DNA of 64,000 nt, from assembly GCF_003721565.1 (NCBI RefSeq), contig NZ_RJJE01000001.1, forward strand, positions 1-64,000, read 5' to 3'. The number at the start of each line of letters is the position of its first letter. The first letter of the stretch is position 1. Below are positions 34,622 through 42,671 of this stretch, piece after piece. Source of the DNA: Rufibacter immobilis (GTDB taxonomy: Bacteria; Bacteroidota; Bacteroidia; Cytophagales; Hymenobacteraceae). Both the position numbers and the translations under genes were made by a program. The notes below the pieces were generated by a model that saw only the letters and a program-made list of their open reading frames with translations, had not been told where the DNA came from and ran no database searches.

Positions 34622-35287
34622 CTATTTTTTAGCCACGGCCTCTTCCCTAGCCACCAACTCCAGATTCAGTTCTACATCATCTTGAATGGCTTTGTCGCCT
34701 AAGTTCTCAAAGAAGTTACCAGAACGGAATTTGATGTCCCACTTGGTACGGTCAAACTTGAGGTTGGCCTTAGCGGTTACCACGCCTTTTTTCAGGTTCA
34801 CCATGGCCGGGAAAGAAATCTCGTGCTTAATGCCTTTGATGGTGAGGTCACCGGTAATGGTGTAATTGGCGGCCCCGGATTTGGCGTTCTGCTTCGGGGT
34901 CAGGTTCGTGATGGCAAACACCGCCGTAGGGTTTTTCTCCACAGAGAAGAAATCATCTGATTTGAGGTGATTCACCAGGTTCTTGTTGGAGTTGCCTTGC
35001 AGATCATTGCAGGTAATGGAGGTCATGTCCATGAGAAAAGTACCGCCGCGCAGGCTATTCTTCTCCATGAGGATGGTACCGCTGGCTAGCTTGATGTTGC
35101 CATTGTGTTCGCCGGTTACTTTACGGCCAATCCAGGTGATTTTGCTTTCCTCCGTGTTCACCTTGAATGTCTGAACCGCATACGCCACCGCGGCAGGCGC
35201 AGTATGCTCTGGCGTGGAAGTAACGGTTTTAAAGGCAGAAGCTCCTAAAGCGGCTGCTACCACAACAGAAAGAAACAATTTTTTCAT
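34622..35287 (-). CDS. YceI family protein
   Basis: A secreted lipocalin-like beta-barrel of the YceI family, which binds isoprenoid-like hydrophobic ligands in characterised members. An N-terminal signal (residues 1-19, LFLSVVVAAALGASAF) leads into the YceI domain (about 38-215). Typical strands include ESKITWIGRKVTGEHNG, LVNHLKSDDFFSVEKNPTAV and ANLKFDRTKWDIKFRSG. The length of 221 residues is normal. It lies 58 bases downstream of a MarR-family gene on the same strand, so it may be regulated by or cotranscribed with it; the pairing is common in this phylum by my recollection. Confidence 0.94.
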   Translation of the reverse strand: MKKLFLSVVVAAALGASAFKTVTSTPEHTAPAAVAYAVQTFKVNTEESKITWIGRKVTGEHNGNIKLASGTILMEKNSLRGGTFLMDMTSITCNDLQGNSNKNLVNHLKSDDFFSVEKNPTAVFAITNLTPKQNAKSGAANYTITGDLTIKGIKHEISFPAMVNLKKGVVTAKANLKFDRTKWDIKFRSGNFFENLGDKAIQDDVELNLELVAREEAVAKK

Positions 35288-35345
35288 GGGTATATTCTGG
35301 TTAAAGATGTAGGAGTTACAGCGGTAAAAATAGAGAATGAAAAGG

Positions 35346-35795
35346 TTAACTTCTGATCTTATCCAGGAGGTTGTTGAGCTGCTCGGCCTCCTGGGGACTT
35401 AGGTTCTGGATACCGGTCTGGTTACCGCCTCCCAGGGCATCCATCTCCTGGAGCAGGTGCAGCCCCTTCTCCGTGATCAGGATGTCAACGGTGCGGCGGT
35501 CGGTGGGGCATTGCTTACGGGTAACCAGTTCTTTGGCCTCCAGTTTGTCCACGATGCGGGAAGCGTTGGAGGTCTTGTCCAGCATGCGGTCAATGAGCAG
35601 GTTCACCGTGGCCGGCTTGGGATACTGCCCGCGCAGAATACGCAGGATGTTGTACTGGGGCAAAGTGACCCCGTAGGGCTTAAACAAGGCAGACTGCTTC
35701 TGCTGCACCCAGTTAGCCGTGAACACCACATTGATAAACGCTTTCTGGAAAGGATCTTTAAAGGCACTCTGTTTTATTTCTTCTTCAATCTTCAT
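35346..35795 (-). CDS. MarR-family transcriptional regulator
   Basis: Dimeric winged-helix DNA-binding repressor, 149 residues. The recognition region is NLLIDRMLDKTSNASRIVDKLEAKELVTR (about 64-92), followed by the wing QCPTDRRTVDILITEKG. It precedes the YceI gene on the same strand, which is its likeliest target. A promoter with TTG-20-TATCTTTG lies just upstream (35824-35854). Confidence 0.95.
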   Translation of the reverse strand: MKIEEEIKQSAFKDPFQKAFINVVFTANWVQQKQSALFKPYGVTLPQYNILRILRGQYPKPATVNLLIDRMLDKTSNASRIVDKLEAKELVTRKQCPTDRRTVDILITEKGLHLLQEMDALGGGNQTGIQNLSPQEAEQLNNLLDKIRS

Positions 35796-35823
35796 GTTTC
35801 AACTAAAAAACGTGGGGGATACT

Positions 35824-35854
35824 CAAAGATATGTACCTACCGTAAAATCAGCAA
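35824..35854 (-). promoter_or_regulatory. Promoter of the marR-yceI unit
   Basis: The minus strand has TTG (35852-35854), 20 bases, then TATCTTTG (35824-35831), 29 bases before the MarR start. Confidence 0.65.
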
Positions 35855-35948
35855 CATACAAACGGTTTTTAGACAACCTGCTACAAAGATACAACCAACA
35901 TACAAGTTCTTTTGTGCGTATCCACCCTGAAACGAGCTTCTATACACA

Positions 35949-36593
35949 ATGACAGATATTTTTCTGGTTTCCTGGTCAGAGCTGTTTGCCAGCCCAGAGA
36001 ACATGATCCGGTACGGCGGCCTGACCCTTATTCTGGCGGTGGTTTTTGTGGAAACCGGCCTTCTCATTGGCCTGGTGATCCCGGGCGGCGACTCCCTCTT
36101 GCTCACCACTGGACTATTGGCTGGCGCCGATGTCTTCACCGTTCCGCTGCCCGTACTGCTGCCCAGCATGGTGGCCGCCGGTATTGCCGGTGACTTATTG
36201 GGCTACAGCATTGGCAAGAAAATGGGGAAAAGGCTGTACCACAAAAAAGACACCTGGTATTTTAAACGCAAGAACCTGGAACGCGCCGAGAAGTTCTACC
36301 GCGAGAAAGGGAAACTGGCCGTAGTACTGGGCAAATTTGTGCCGGTGGTGCGCACGTTCAACCCGCTGCTGGCGGGTGTGACCGGTATGGAGCTGGGAAG
36401 ATTCTTCCTGCTGAGCGTGATAGGGACCACTCTCTGGATCTGCTCGCTGGTTTTGGCCAGCTATTTCCTGGGGCAGCAATTCCCGCAGATGAAAGACTAC
36501 CTGCACTACGCCATTCCTGCCATAATTTTCCTGTCGGTGCTGCCGGGTATCATCCAGTACCTGAAAGAGCGGAAAAAAGAAGCGCATGCCTAG
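35949..36593 (+). CDS. DedA family membrane protein
   Basis: Inner-membrane protein of the DedA/VTT family; characterised members move lipids or lipid-linked carriers between membrane leaflets. The family core is visible: VETGLLIGLVIPGGDSLLLTTG (about residues 34-55), then GDLLGYSIGKKMGKRLY, and GKFVPVVRTFNPLLAGVTGM (about 133-152). That last stretch contains the conserved Arg and Gly-x-x-x-Met loop. The length of 214 residues is normal. Confidence 0.95.
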   Translation: MTDIFLVSWSELFASPENMIRYGGLTLILAVVFVETGLLIGLVIPGGDSLLLTTGLLAGADVFTVPLPVLLPSMVAAGIAGDLLGYSIGKKMGKRLYHKKDTWYFKRKNLERAEKFYREKGKLAVVLGKFVPVVRTFNPLLAGVTGMELGRFFLLSVIGTTLWICSLVLASYFLGQQFPQMKDYLHYAIPAIIFLSVLPGIIQYLKERKKEAHA

Positions 36594-36597
36594 GCAG

Positions 36598-36637
36598 TTT
36601 CCCTTTAGGGGCTCTTTTTCTGAAAATAACGTAAAAC
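36598..36637. repeat. Dispersed palindrome, copy 18 (right arm degraded)
   Basis: The left arm CTTTAGGGGCTCTTTTTC is intact; the right arm has decayed to GAAAATAACGTAAAAC. It lies just after the dedA-family stop. Confidence 0.65.
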
Positions 36638-36663
36638 CAGCAATTACCTTAACCCTATAAAAG

Positions 36664-37233
36664 ATGCGCCAGCGTTTTCACCTTATCGGTCTTTTGATTT
36701 TTGCCGCCATGCTGCTGCCGGCGGTGAGCCAAGCCCAAAGCGGGTCTGTTGAGAAAAGAGAAAGTGGCCGTACCACCACTACCAGCGTCACCCCGGTCAG
36801 GCAGGGCGTGCTCATGCGCAACGGGAAAATGATGGAAATACAGGGCAAAGGCTATGCGCCCCTCACCAAGGCCAGAACGTTTCCCAACGGCTCTACGCTG
36901 CAACCAAACGGCACCCTTACGGTTACGGGCGGCGAGGTCCTCCAGCTCAACGAAGGTGACCGTATGGACCTGCAGGGCAACCTGACCCGTTCTCCCGTGG
37001 TGGTCCAGCGCAGCAGCACCGTGACCGGAGACACCACCGGCATTGGCAAACAGCTGTTGCAGGCCCAACAGATGAACGAGCGGCTCAAGCTTCTGCAAGA
37101 GAAACAACGCGTGCTGCAACTCAAAAGCGAACTGCTGCAACAAACCGTTCAAAGCAAACCAGACGCAGCTTCTCTCAAGAAACTAGACGCAGACATCTCC
37201 GCTGTGCAAAAACAGATAGCTGCCCAGGAGTAG
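36664..37233 (+). CDS. DUF6799-domain exported protein
   Basis: Function unknown. A signal peptide (residues 1-24, ending SQAQ) precedes a repeated-Gly beta region (about 48-105: GVLMRNGKMMEIQGKGYAPL, FPNGSTLQPNGTLTVTGG) that matches my memory of DUF6799. The C-terminal half (about 120-185) is a Gln/Leu-rich coiled coil (MNERLKLLQEKQRVLQLKSE). Length is 189 residues. Probably periplasmic. It is convergent with the dipeptide epimerase gene, with a perfect palindrome between them. Confidence 0.8.
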   Translation: MRQRFHLIGLLIFAAMLLPAVSQAQSGSVEKRESGRTTTTSVTPVRQGVLMRNGKMMEIQGKGYAPLTKARTFPNGSTLQPNGTLTVTGGEVLQLNEGDRMDLQGNLTRSPVVVQRSSTVTGDTTGIGKQLLQAQQMNERLKLLQEKQRVLQLKSELLQQTVQSKPDAASLKKLDADISAVQKQIAAQE

Positions 37234-37350
37234 AAAAAACAGTAATCACAGGCGCCGAAGTCTGGGGAGCAGGATATTCGCTCCGCTTGCTCAGTGGCAG
37301 TAGGATTTAGGGCTTCGCGCCGAAAATAGGCGAGGCGTGTTCTACAAAAT

Positions 37351-37400
37351 AAAAAGCGTTTAGGGGCTCTTTTTCCAAAAAGAGCCCCTAAACGCTTTTT
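37351..37400. repeat. Dispersed palindrome, copy 19 (perfect, extended)
   Basis: AAAAAGCGTTTAGGGGCTC and its perfect complement, closing in CTTTTT. It lies 5 bases from the stop of the epimerase gene, between convergent genes. Confidence 0.95.
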
Positions 37401-37404
37401 GACA

Positions 37405-38406
37405 TTACGGCTGCTCCACCGGATATAACCTGCCGGCTTCTTCCCTTACCAACTTAAACGGCTCGTCTTTCACCACCAGCATTCCGTCCAGGTCCAGGAG
37501 GTCTACGTTATGCGCCAGTTGCAGCGCCGACCAGATACCCATGGATGTTTCCATCATACAGCCAATCATGGTCTTGAGGCCCATGGCGCGGGTCTTCTGT
37601 AAAATGGACAGCCCGTTGAGGTAGCCACCGGCTTTCATCAGTTTCATGTTCACCCCGTGGAACTGCTGTTGCAGCAACTCCCAGTCGGCGTGGTCGGTGA
37701 CAGATTCATCGGCGTACAAATCATAGGGCGTGCGCTTCTTCAGGTACAGGTACTCGTCTTGCAGGGCTGAGGGAAGCGGCTGCTCAATCATGATGATGGG
37801 GAGCTTCTTCAGGCTCTCAAAGAACCGCATGAGGGCGTCTGGGTCTTGCCAGGCTTCGTTGGCGTCTACCATAAGCGGCTGCTGCGGGGCGGCTTTGGCT
37901 ACCTGGGTCATCATATCCAGGCCACTCTCCTGGTTTACCTTCACTTTGAGGTACTCAAAGCGGTGCAGACCGTGCTCCTGGGTAAAGGCGGCAATCTTGC
38001 CCGGTTCCATAATAGGGTAAGAATAGGCCGTGGGAGCTGAAGATACGGGTTGAACTCCCAGAAACTCGGTCACGGTCTGGTTGTTCTTGCGGCAGAGATA
38101 ATGCACAAACGCAGACTCAATGGCAAACCGAAGGGCCGGCAGTACCCGGTGCTGCCCCATCAGGTGCTGTAGCTCATCTACAGACGCCACCTGGTCTATT
38201 CCGTTGGCTTGCAGCGCGGCAAACTGCTCCTGCAGCAGCACGGGGGTTTCACCGTAGCGCACGTTGGGAGCGGCCTCGCCCCTGCCTTGCACCCGGCCAT
38301 CGCCTACGGTCACAAACAGGTTGGTTTTAAGATCAGAGGCGTTGCGGGAGATTTTCCAGGTATAGCGCAGGGTGAGGTCCAGCGCCTCCAGATTCCATTG
38401 TAGCAT
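37405..38406 (-). CDS. Dipeptide epimerase (enolase superfamily)
   Basis: Likely interconverts L-Ala-D/L-Glu or related dipeptides, helping recycle cell-wall peptides. Muconate-lactonizing-type (beta/alpha)7-beta barrel residues are present. The base pair KVKV gives the first lysine pair (about 162-164), the metal ligands are MVDANEAW, IEQPL and YADESV, and the opposite base is in MKLMKAGG. The 333-residue length is typical. The enolase superfamily call is secure. The dipeptide epimerase subgroup is by overall resemblance, and o-succinylbenzoate synthase is a less likely alternative. Confidence 0.88.
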   Translation of the reverse strand: MLQWNLEALDLTLRYTWKISRNASDLKTNLFVTVGDGRVQGRGEAAPNVRYGETPVLLQEQFAALQANGIDQVASVDELQHLMGQHRVLPALRFAIESAFVHYLCRKNNQTVTEFLGVQPVSSAPTAYSYPIMEPGKIAAFTQEHGLHRFEYLKVKVNQESGLDMMTQVAKAAPQQPLMVDANEAWQDPDALMRFFESLKKLPIIMIEQPLPSALQDEYLYLKKRTPYDLYADESVTDHADWELLQQQFHGVNMKLMKAGGYLNGLSILQKTRAMGLKTMIGCMMETSMGIWSALQLAHNVDLLDLDGMLVVKDEPFKLVREEAGRLYPVEQP

Positions 38407-38538
38407 AGTAAAATGTGGGGTTTGGGAACCCCAAGTGTACTAAAAAAGACGCAAAGGCCAATAAAAAACCGAGTTTGCAGTTATTCTTTCGCTCCAAAGC
38501 CCAGGGAGAGGGCGCTTTCAGGAACCGGAAGAAAACCC

Positions 38539-38546
38539 TATATTTG
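38539..38546 (+). promoter_or_regulatory. Putative -7 element of the dicarboxylate symporter gene
   Basis: TATATTTG matches TAnnTTTG, about 100 bases before the start. The -33 box is not clear. Confidence 0.45.
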
Positions 38547-38645
38547 TTCTTTCCAATGCGTTAACCAGCCCAAGCGGCATTCTACCCAACCAAACTAAAC
38601 CCTTGCGTTTCCCTTTCCCTCACCGGGAGGGAAGTTGATTCTTTT

Positions 38646-40025
38646 ATGAAAAAATCCACGCTCGCTATTCTGGCTTTTGTGATTCTCACGGTGGCTATTG
38701 TGCTCACGCTTGCCCAAAACTACGGCCTGTTCACTCTTCCGGAAATACTGCTCACGGCTACCCGCTGGGCAGGCATCGCCGCCTTAGTACTCTTTGCCAC
38801 CCAGAAAAAATCCCTCACCACCTGGATTCTGGTGAGCATGGTCATTGGCGCCGAAATTGGCTACAGCTTCCCAGATTTCGCCCAGCACCTGAACGTGTTG
38901 AGCAAGGTGTTCCTAAAACTGGTGAAAACCATCATTGCGCCGCTCATTTTTGCCACGCTGGTGGTGGGCATTGCCGGACACTCAAACCTGAAACAGGTGG
39001 GCAAAATGGGGATAAAAGCCCTCATCTACTTTGAGATAGTAACCACTATTGCCCTGTTCATTGGTCTGGCGGCCATTAACCTGAGCCGCGCCGGCGACGG
39101 CATTGTGCTCAAAGGACAGGCCAGCAACGAGATTACCGCCCCACCGGCGCAAACTTTTGAAGACATCATCCTGCATATTTTCCCAGAGAACATTGCCAAA
39201 TCAGTGGCCGAAGGACAGGTATTGCAGATTGTGGTCTTCAGTGTGCTCTTCGGGATTGCCCTGGCCATGCTGAACGAGCGCAAGCGCCGCCCGCTGCTGG
39301 AAGTAACCGAGAGCCTGGCCGAAACCATGTTCAAGTTCACCAACATCATCATGTTCTTCGCGCCTATAGCCGTGGGGGCCGCCATTGCCTACACCGTGGG
39401 GCACATGGGCTTCGGGATTCTGGTGAACCTGTTCAAGCTGTTGGCTACCCTGTATGTGGCGCTTCTCGCCTTCCTGGTATTGGTGTTGTTGCCGGTGGCG
39501 CTCATGTTCCGGATTCCCATCAAAATGTTTATTAATGCCATTGCGGGTCCGGTTTCTATTGCCTTTGCCACCACCAGCTCAGAAGCCGCCCTGCCACGGG
39601 CCATGGAAGCACTGGAATCCATTGGGGTACCGCGTAAGATTGTGGCCTTCGTGATGCCCATGGGCTACAGCTTCAACCTGGACGGTTCTACCCTTTACCT
39701 GTCGCTGGCCTCCATCTTTGTGGCGCAGGCCGCTGGAATTGAAATGCCCTGGGAACAGCAGTTGCTGATGGTGTTCACGCTCATGCTCACCAGCAAAGGA
39801 ATTGCCGGGGTACCGCGCGCCTCTTTGGTGATTCTAATGGGAACGGCCGCCTCTTTTAACCTTCCGGTAGAACCTATTTTCATTATTTTAGGTATTGACG
39901 AACTAATGGACATGGCCCGCACCTCCGTAAACGTGATAGGAAACTGTCTGGCTACCGCCGTTATTGCGCGCTGGGAAGGTGAATTCGTTGATCTGGACGC
40001 GCCTCGGCCTATAGAGTCTATCTAA
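38646..40025 (+). CDS. Dicarboxylate/amino acid:cation symporter (DAACS family)
   Basis: Inner-membrane symporter for glutamate/aspartate or C4-dicarboxylates with H+ or Na+. The re-entrant loop serine-rich motif AFATTSSEAALPRAMEALE (about residues 301-319) and YSFNLDGSTLY (about 341-351) are the substrate- and ion-binding signatures. The second loop has TSKGIAGVPRASLVIL. The length of 459 residues includes an additional N-terminal hydrophobic hairpin before the usual first helix. Substrate unresolved. Confidence 0.95.
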   Translation: MKKSTLAILAFVILTVAIVLTLAQNYGLFTLPEILLTATRWAGIAALVLFATQKKSLTTWILVSMVIGAEIGYSFPDFAQHLNVLSKVFLKLVKTIIAPLIFATLVVGIAGHSNLKQVGKMGIKALIYFEIVTTIALFIGLAAINLSRAGDGIVLKGQASNEITAPPAQTFEDIILHIFPENIAKSVAEGQVLQIVVFSVLFGIALAMLNERKRRPLLEVTESLAETMFKFTNIIMFFAPIAVGAAIAYTVGHMGFGILVNLFKLLATLYVALLAFLVLVLLPVALMFRIPIKMFINAIAGPVSIAFATTSSEAALPRAMEALESIGVPRKIVAFVMPMGYSFNLDGSTLYLSLASIFVAQAAGIEMPWEQQLLMVFTLMLTSKGIAGVPRASLVILMGTAASFNLPVEPIFIILGIDELMDMARTSVNVIGNCLATAVIARWEGEFVDLDAPRPIESI

Positions 40026-40124
40026 AGGCAGCGGTTTGGGGCGGCACATATACCTGTTGCCCCTATTTTACGTTTCTCCTGCATGGACCCTGCCTAGTTA
40101 CCCATTGTTAAAATACTGTAGAAG

Positions 40125-40685
40125 ATGCTTTTCCGATTATTGATCATCGCGATGCTGGCGTTTGCGGCCATTTCCTGCACCCGCCGGGCTACATATTCCG
40201 CTTCTGAACAGTCTGGGCTTGACCCCAGCGAGAACCGCGAGGAGAAAAACGCCGCCGGCACAGAGAATATCCTCATTGGCCCCACCACCCGGGTAGCCTT
40301 TGAAAACGCCCCGTACAACACATGGTTCCACCCGGCGTACCTGCGCTACCAGCCTAACCAGAAGATCATGGATGAGCTGCAACCCTTGTTGGAAAACGTG
40401 ACCGTGAAAGGCTATATAGGCAGCTGGTGCCTAGACTCACAGCGAGATCTGCCCCGTCTCTTCAAGGTCATTGACCAGGCCCGCTTCCCGCACTCCCGCT
40501 TGCAGCTGATCAGCTTGCGGGAAGACAAATCCAGCCTGAAGGGAGAGGAAAAAGGGGATAGCATTACCGCAGTGCCCACGTTTATCCTGTACCGCGATGG
40601 CAAAGAGGTGGGCCGCATAGTAGAAACCGCCTATCCTACCCTGGAAATGAACATGCTCACCATCCTCAAAGGAGACACCAAGTAA
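40125..40685 (+). CDS. Thioredoxin-like lipoprotein with single active-site cysteine
   Basis: A 186-residue envelope protein. The lipobox AISC (residues 15-18) predicts a lipid-anchored product after a short signal. The thioredoxin fold spans about 75-180: VKGYIGSWCLDSQRDLPRLF, then the cis-proline TAVPTFILYRDGKEVGRI. The usual CxxC is replaced by WCLDS, leaving one cysteine. The protein therefore cannot cycle as a classic disulfide oxidoreductase by itself and may act through a mixed disulfide. Palindrome copy 20 follows immediately. Confidence 0.88.
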   Translation: MLFRLLIIAMLAFAAISCTRRATYSASEQSGLDPSENREEKNAAGTENILIGPTTRVAFENAPYNTWFHPAYLRYQPNQKIMDELQPLLENVTVKGYIGSWCLDSQRDLPRLFKVIDQARFPHSRLQLISLREDKSSLKGEEKGDSITAVPTFILYRDGKEVGRIVETAYPTLEMNMLTILKGDTK

Positions 40686-40690
40686 CACAG

Positions 40691-40737
40691 CTTTCTGTTT
40701 AGGGGCCGTTTTTAGAAAAAGAGCCCCTAAACGGAAA
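40691..40737. repeat. Dispersed palindrome, copy 20
   Basis: CTGTTTAGGGGCCGTTTTT faces AAAAAGAGCCCCTAAACGG, starting 6 bases after a stop codon, between convergent genes. Confidence 0.9.
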
Positions 40738-40748
40738 TTGAGAAACAG

Positions 40749-40795
40749 ATCGGCGCTGGCGAACGCTCAAGAAGAATGCGTTCGCCAGCGCCGAT
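40749..40795. terminator. Long hairpin between convergent genes
   Basis: ATCGGCGCTGGCGAACGC and its perfect complement form an 18-base stem with an 11-base loop, followed by a T-rich run. It stands directly after palindrome copy 20, giving two hairpins in tandem. Confidence 0.88.
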
Positions 40796-40822
40796 ACTTT
40801 TATTTCCAGAGGTTATTCCTCT

Positions 40823-41269
40823 TTATTTCTGATGCTTTCTCAGCCACTCCTCAGCGGCGGCCTGGTCATCAAAGAGCTGTATCTCAAACCGTCCCTTCAC
40901 GCGTTCGCGGAGTTGATCAGCGGAACTGGCAGAGAAAGTGGCTAAGTTGTCTAAGTGCGCCCAGTGTTTGAGGCCGGTTTTCAAGGCGTGGGGAATCCAT
41001 TGCTTCTCCAGCCAGTCCAGCGACTGATCCCAGCGGCCTACCAGTTGGCGGTTGTCGTTCAAGACGGCAGTGCACCCTTTGGCCTGCATCCAGTCCAGGT
41101 ACGCGAACGCTCCCTTGGCCACGTTATCTGGCGTGGGGTACCCAATCCAGTTAGCGTAGATCCACTGTTGCCCGGGCTCCAGTTCTATTTGTAGAAATAC
41201 CTTGCCAGTGGTGGAGCTCATTTCCTCTAACCGCGTAGAGTGTGTCTGTGCAGGGAACTGCTTGTTCAT
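40823..41269 (-). CDS. Hypothetical cytosolic protein, STAS/SpoIIAA-like by shape
   Basis: Not firmly recognised. The 148 residues have no signal or membrane segment. The alternation of strands and helices (VFLQIELEPGQQWIYANWIG, AYLDWMQAKGCTAVLNDNRQ, ALKTGLKHWAHLDNLATFSA, FDDQAAAEEWLRK) resembles the SpoIIAA/STAS-like small alpha/beta proteins of Bacteroidota. This is a guess from pattern. A later ATG at residue 17 (MSSTTGKVFLQ) is also a possible start. It has its own promoter (41302-41331). Confidence 0.7.
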   Translation of the reverse strand: MNKQFPAQTHSTRLEEMSSTTGKVFLQIELEPGQQWIYANWIGYPTPDNVAKGAFAYLDWMQAKGCTAVLNDNRQLVGRWDQSLDWLEKQWIPHALKTGLKHWAHLDNLATFSASSADQLRERVKGRFEIQLFDDQAAAEEWLRKHQK

Positions 41270-41301
41270 TCAGTACTTAAAAATCCTAGGTAGGTGGCAA
41301 T

Positions 41302-41331
41302 CAAATATACGCAAATTCTTCAGCTAGCCAA
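41302..41331 (-). promoter_or_regulatory. Promoter of the SpoIIAA-like gene
   Basis: The minus strand has TTG (41329-41331), 19 bases, then TATATTTG (41302-41309). Confidence 0.6.
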
Positions 41332-41417
41332 TGCTCCAAAAGAGTCTGGTGGCAGACAGAAATGCTCACTGGCGTGACAGATACCGTTCCACAATAGTTC
41401 CTTCCATCTGAATGGTT

Positions 41418-41425
41418 TATTTTTG
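41418..41425 (+). promoter_or_regulatory. Putative -7 element of the MFS gene
   Basis: TATTTTTG lies 19 bases before the MFS ATG, leaving a very short leader. Confidence 0.5.
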
Positions 41426-41444
41426 TCTGATTTACAATTAATAC

Positions 41445-42605
41445 ATGACTTTTTCCATTACTTCCCCCCTTTCCAGAACTACCCACAGAATAGCGGTAGG
41501 TGCTCTGTTTTTTTTGCAGGGCCTCTGCTTTTCCAGTTGGGGTTCCCGAATTCCTTCTATTCAGCAACAATTACACCTGTCTGAGGCCCAATTGGGCGCA
41601 GTCCTTTTCTCTTTGCCGGTGGGCCTCATGCTTTCACTTCCGTTTACCGGCTGGCTTACCTCTAAAATTGGCAGCCGAAAAGTAGTGACCATCGCGCTAT
41701 TTCTGTACAGCACCACTTTAGTACTGATAGGCTTGTGCCAAACTACTGCGCAGTTGGTGGGTACCTTGTTCCTGTTCGGTTTTGCGAGCAACATGGCCAA
41801 CATATCGGTCAACACCCAGGCGGTGGGCGTAGAGAATCTCTACAAGAAATCCATCATGGCTTCCTTCCATGGGCTCTGGAGTTTGGCCGGCTTTGCGGGC
41901 GCCGCCGTTGGCACCCTCATGATTGGCCTGGAGGTACAACCCTTGCAGCACTTCCTGGTCATGGCGGCCGTGGTTATGGCGGGCGTGGCCGTGGCCTATC
42001 AGTTCGCTGTCCCAAAAGACGCTCCGACCCCGGCCAACCAGCCTATATTCGTGAAACCAGACAAAGCCCTCATGGGGCTGGGGCTCATTGCTTTCTGCTC
42101 CCTTATTTGCGAAGGGGCCATGTTTGACTGGAGCGGCGTGTACTTCCAGAAAGTGGTGCAGGCCGAGAAAGCCTGGATTGCCGCCGGTTATACCGCCTTC
42201 ATGAGCACCATGGCCTTCACCCGCTTCATCGCCGACTGGCTCACCACCAAACTGGGCCTGAAACGTGTCTTGCAGTTCAGCGGGCTTGTAACGGCGGTTG
42301 GACTAACAATTGCAGTTTTGTTCCCTCACATGGTGACTGCCATCCTTGGGTTTCTGCTGGTGGGTGCCGGTGTGTCTGCGGTGGTACCGCTGGTGTATGG
42401 CGTGGCCGGCAAAACCAAAACCATGGCTCCCAGCATGGCGCTGGCGGCTGTATCTACCATTGGGTTTGCCGGGTTCCTGGTGGGGCCACCGTTGATTGGC
42501 TTGCTGGCCGGTATCAGTAGCTTGCGTCTGTCTTTTGCCGTGATCGCCTTGATGGGCATAAGTGTAGCCTTGCTCTCCAGCCGGATTAAAACAGAGGAAG
42601 TTTAA
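41445..42605 (+). CDS. MFS transporter (YbjJ-like)
   Basis: Major facilitator superfamily inner-membrane transporter with 12 predicted helices over 386 residues. Features include the N-terminal SSWGSRIPSIQQQLHLSEAQLG (about residues 29-50), the loop-2/3 motif GWLTSKIGSRKVV, and the mirror motif ADWLTTKLGLKRVLQ after helix 7. The first block resembles the YbjJ/FucP-like group, which handles sugars or metabolites. The substrate is unknown. Confidence 0.92.
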   Translation: MTFSITSPLSRTTHRIAVGALFFLQGLCFSSWGSRIPSIQQQLHLSEAQLGAVLFSLPVGLMLSLPFTGWLTSKIGSRKVVTIALFLYSTTLVLIGLCQTTAQLVGTLFLFGFASNMANISVNTQAVGVENLYKKSIMASFHGLWSLAGFAGAAVGTLMIGLEVQPLQHFLVMAAVVMAGVAVAYQFAVPKDAPTPANQPIFVKPDKALMGLGLIAFCSLICEGAMFDWSGVYFQKVVQAEKAWIAAGYTAFMSTMAFTRFIADWLTTKLGLKRVLQFSGLVTAVGLTIAVLFPHMVTAILGFLLVGAGVSAVVPLVYGVAGKTKTMAPSMALAAVSTIGFAGFLVGPPLIGLLAGISSLRLSFAVIALMGISVALLSSRIKTEEV

Positions 42606-42671
42606 CTTCTTAGCTGAAAACCACTTTCTTAAGAATTCACCTTGGGTTCTCATCCCCCTTTACCAATTGCC

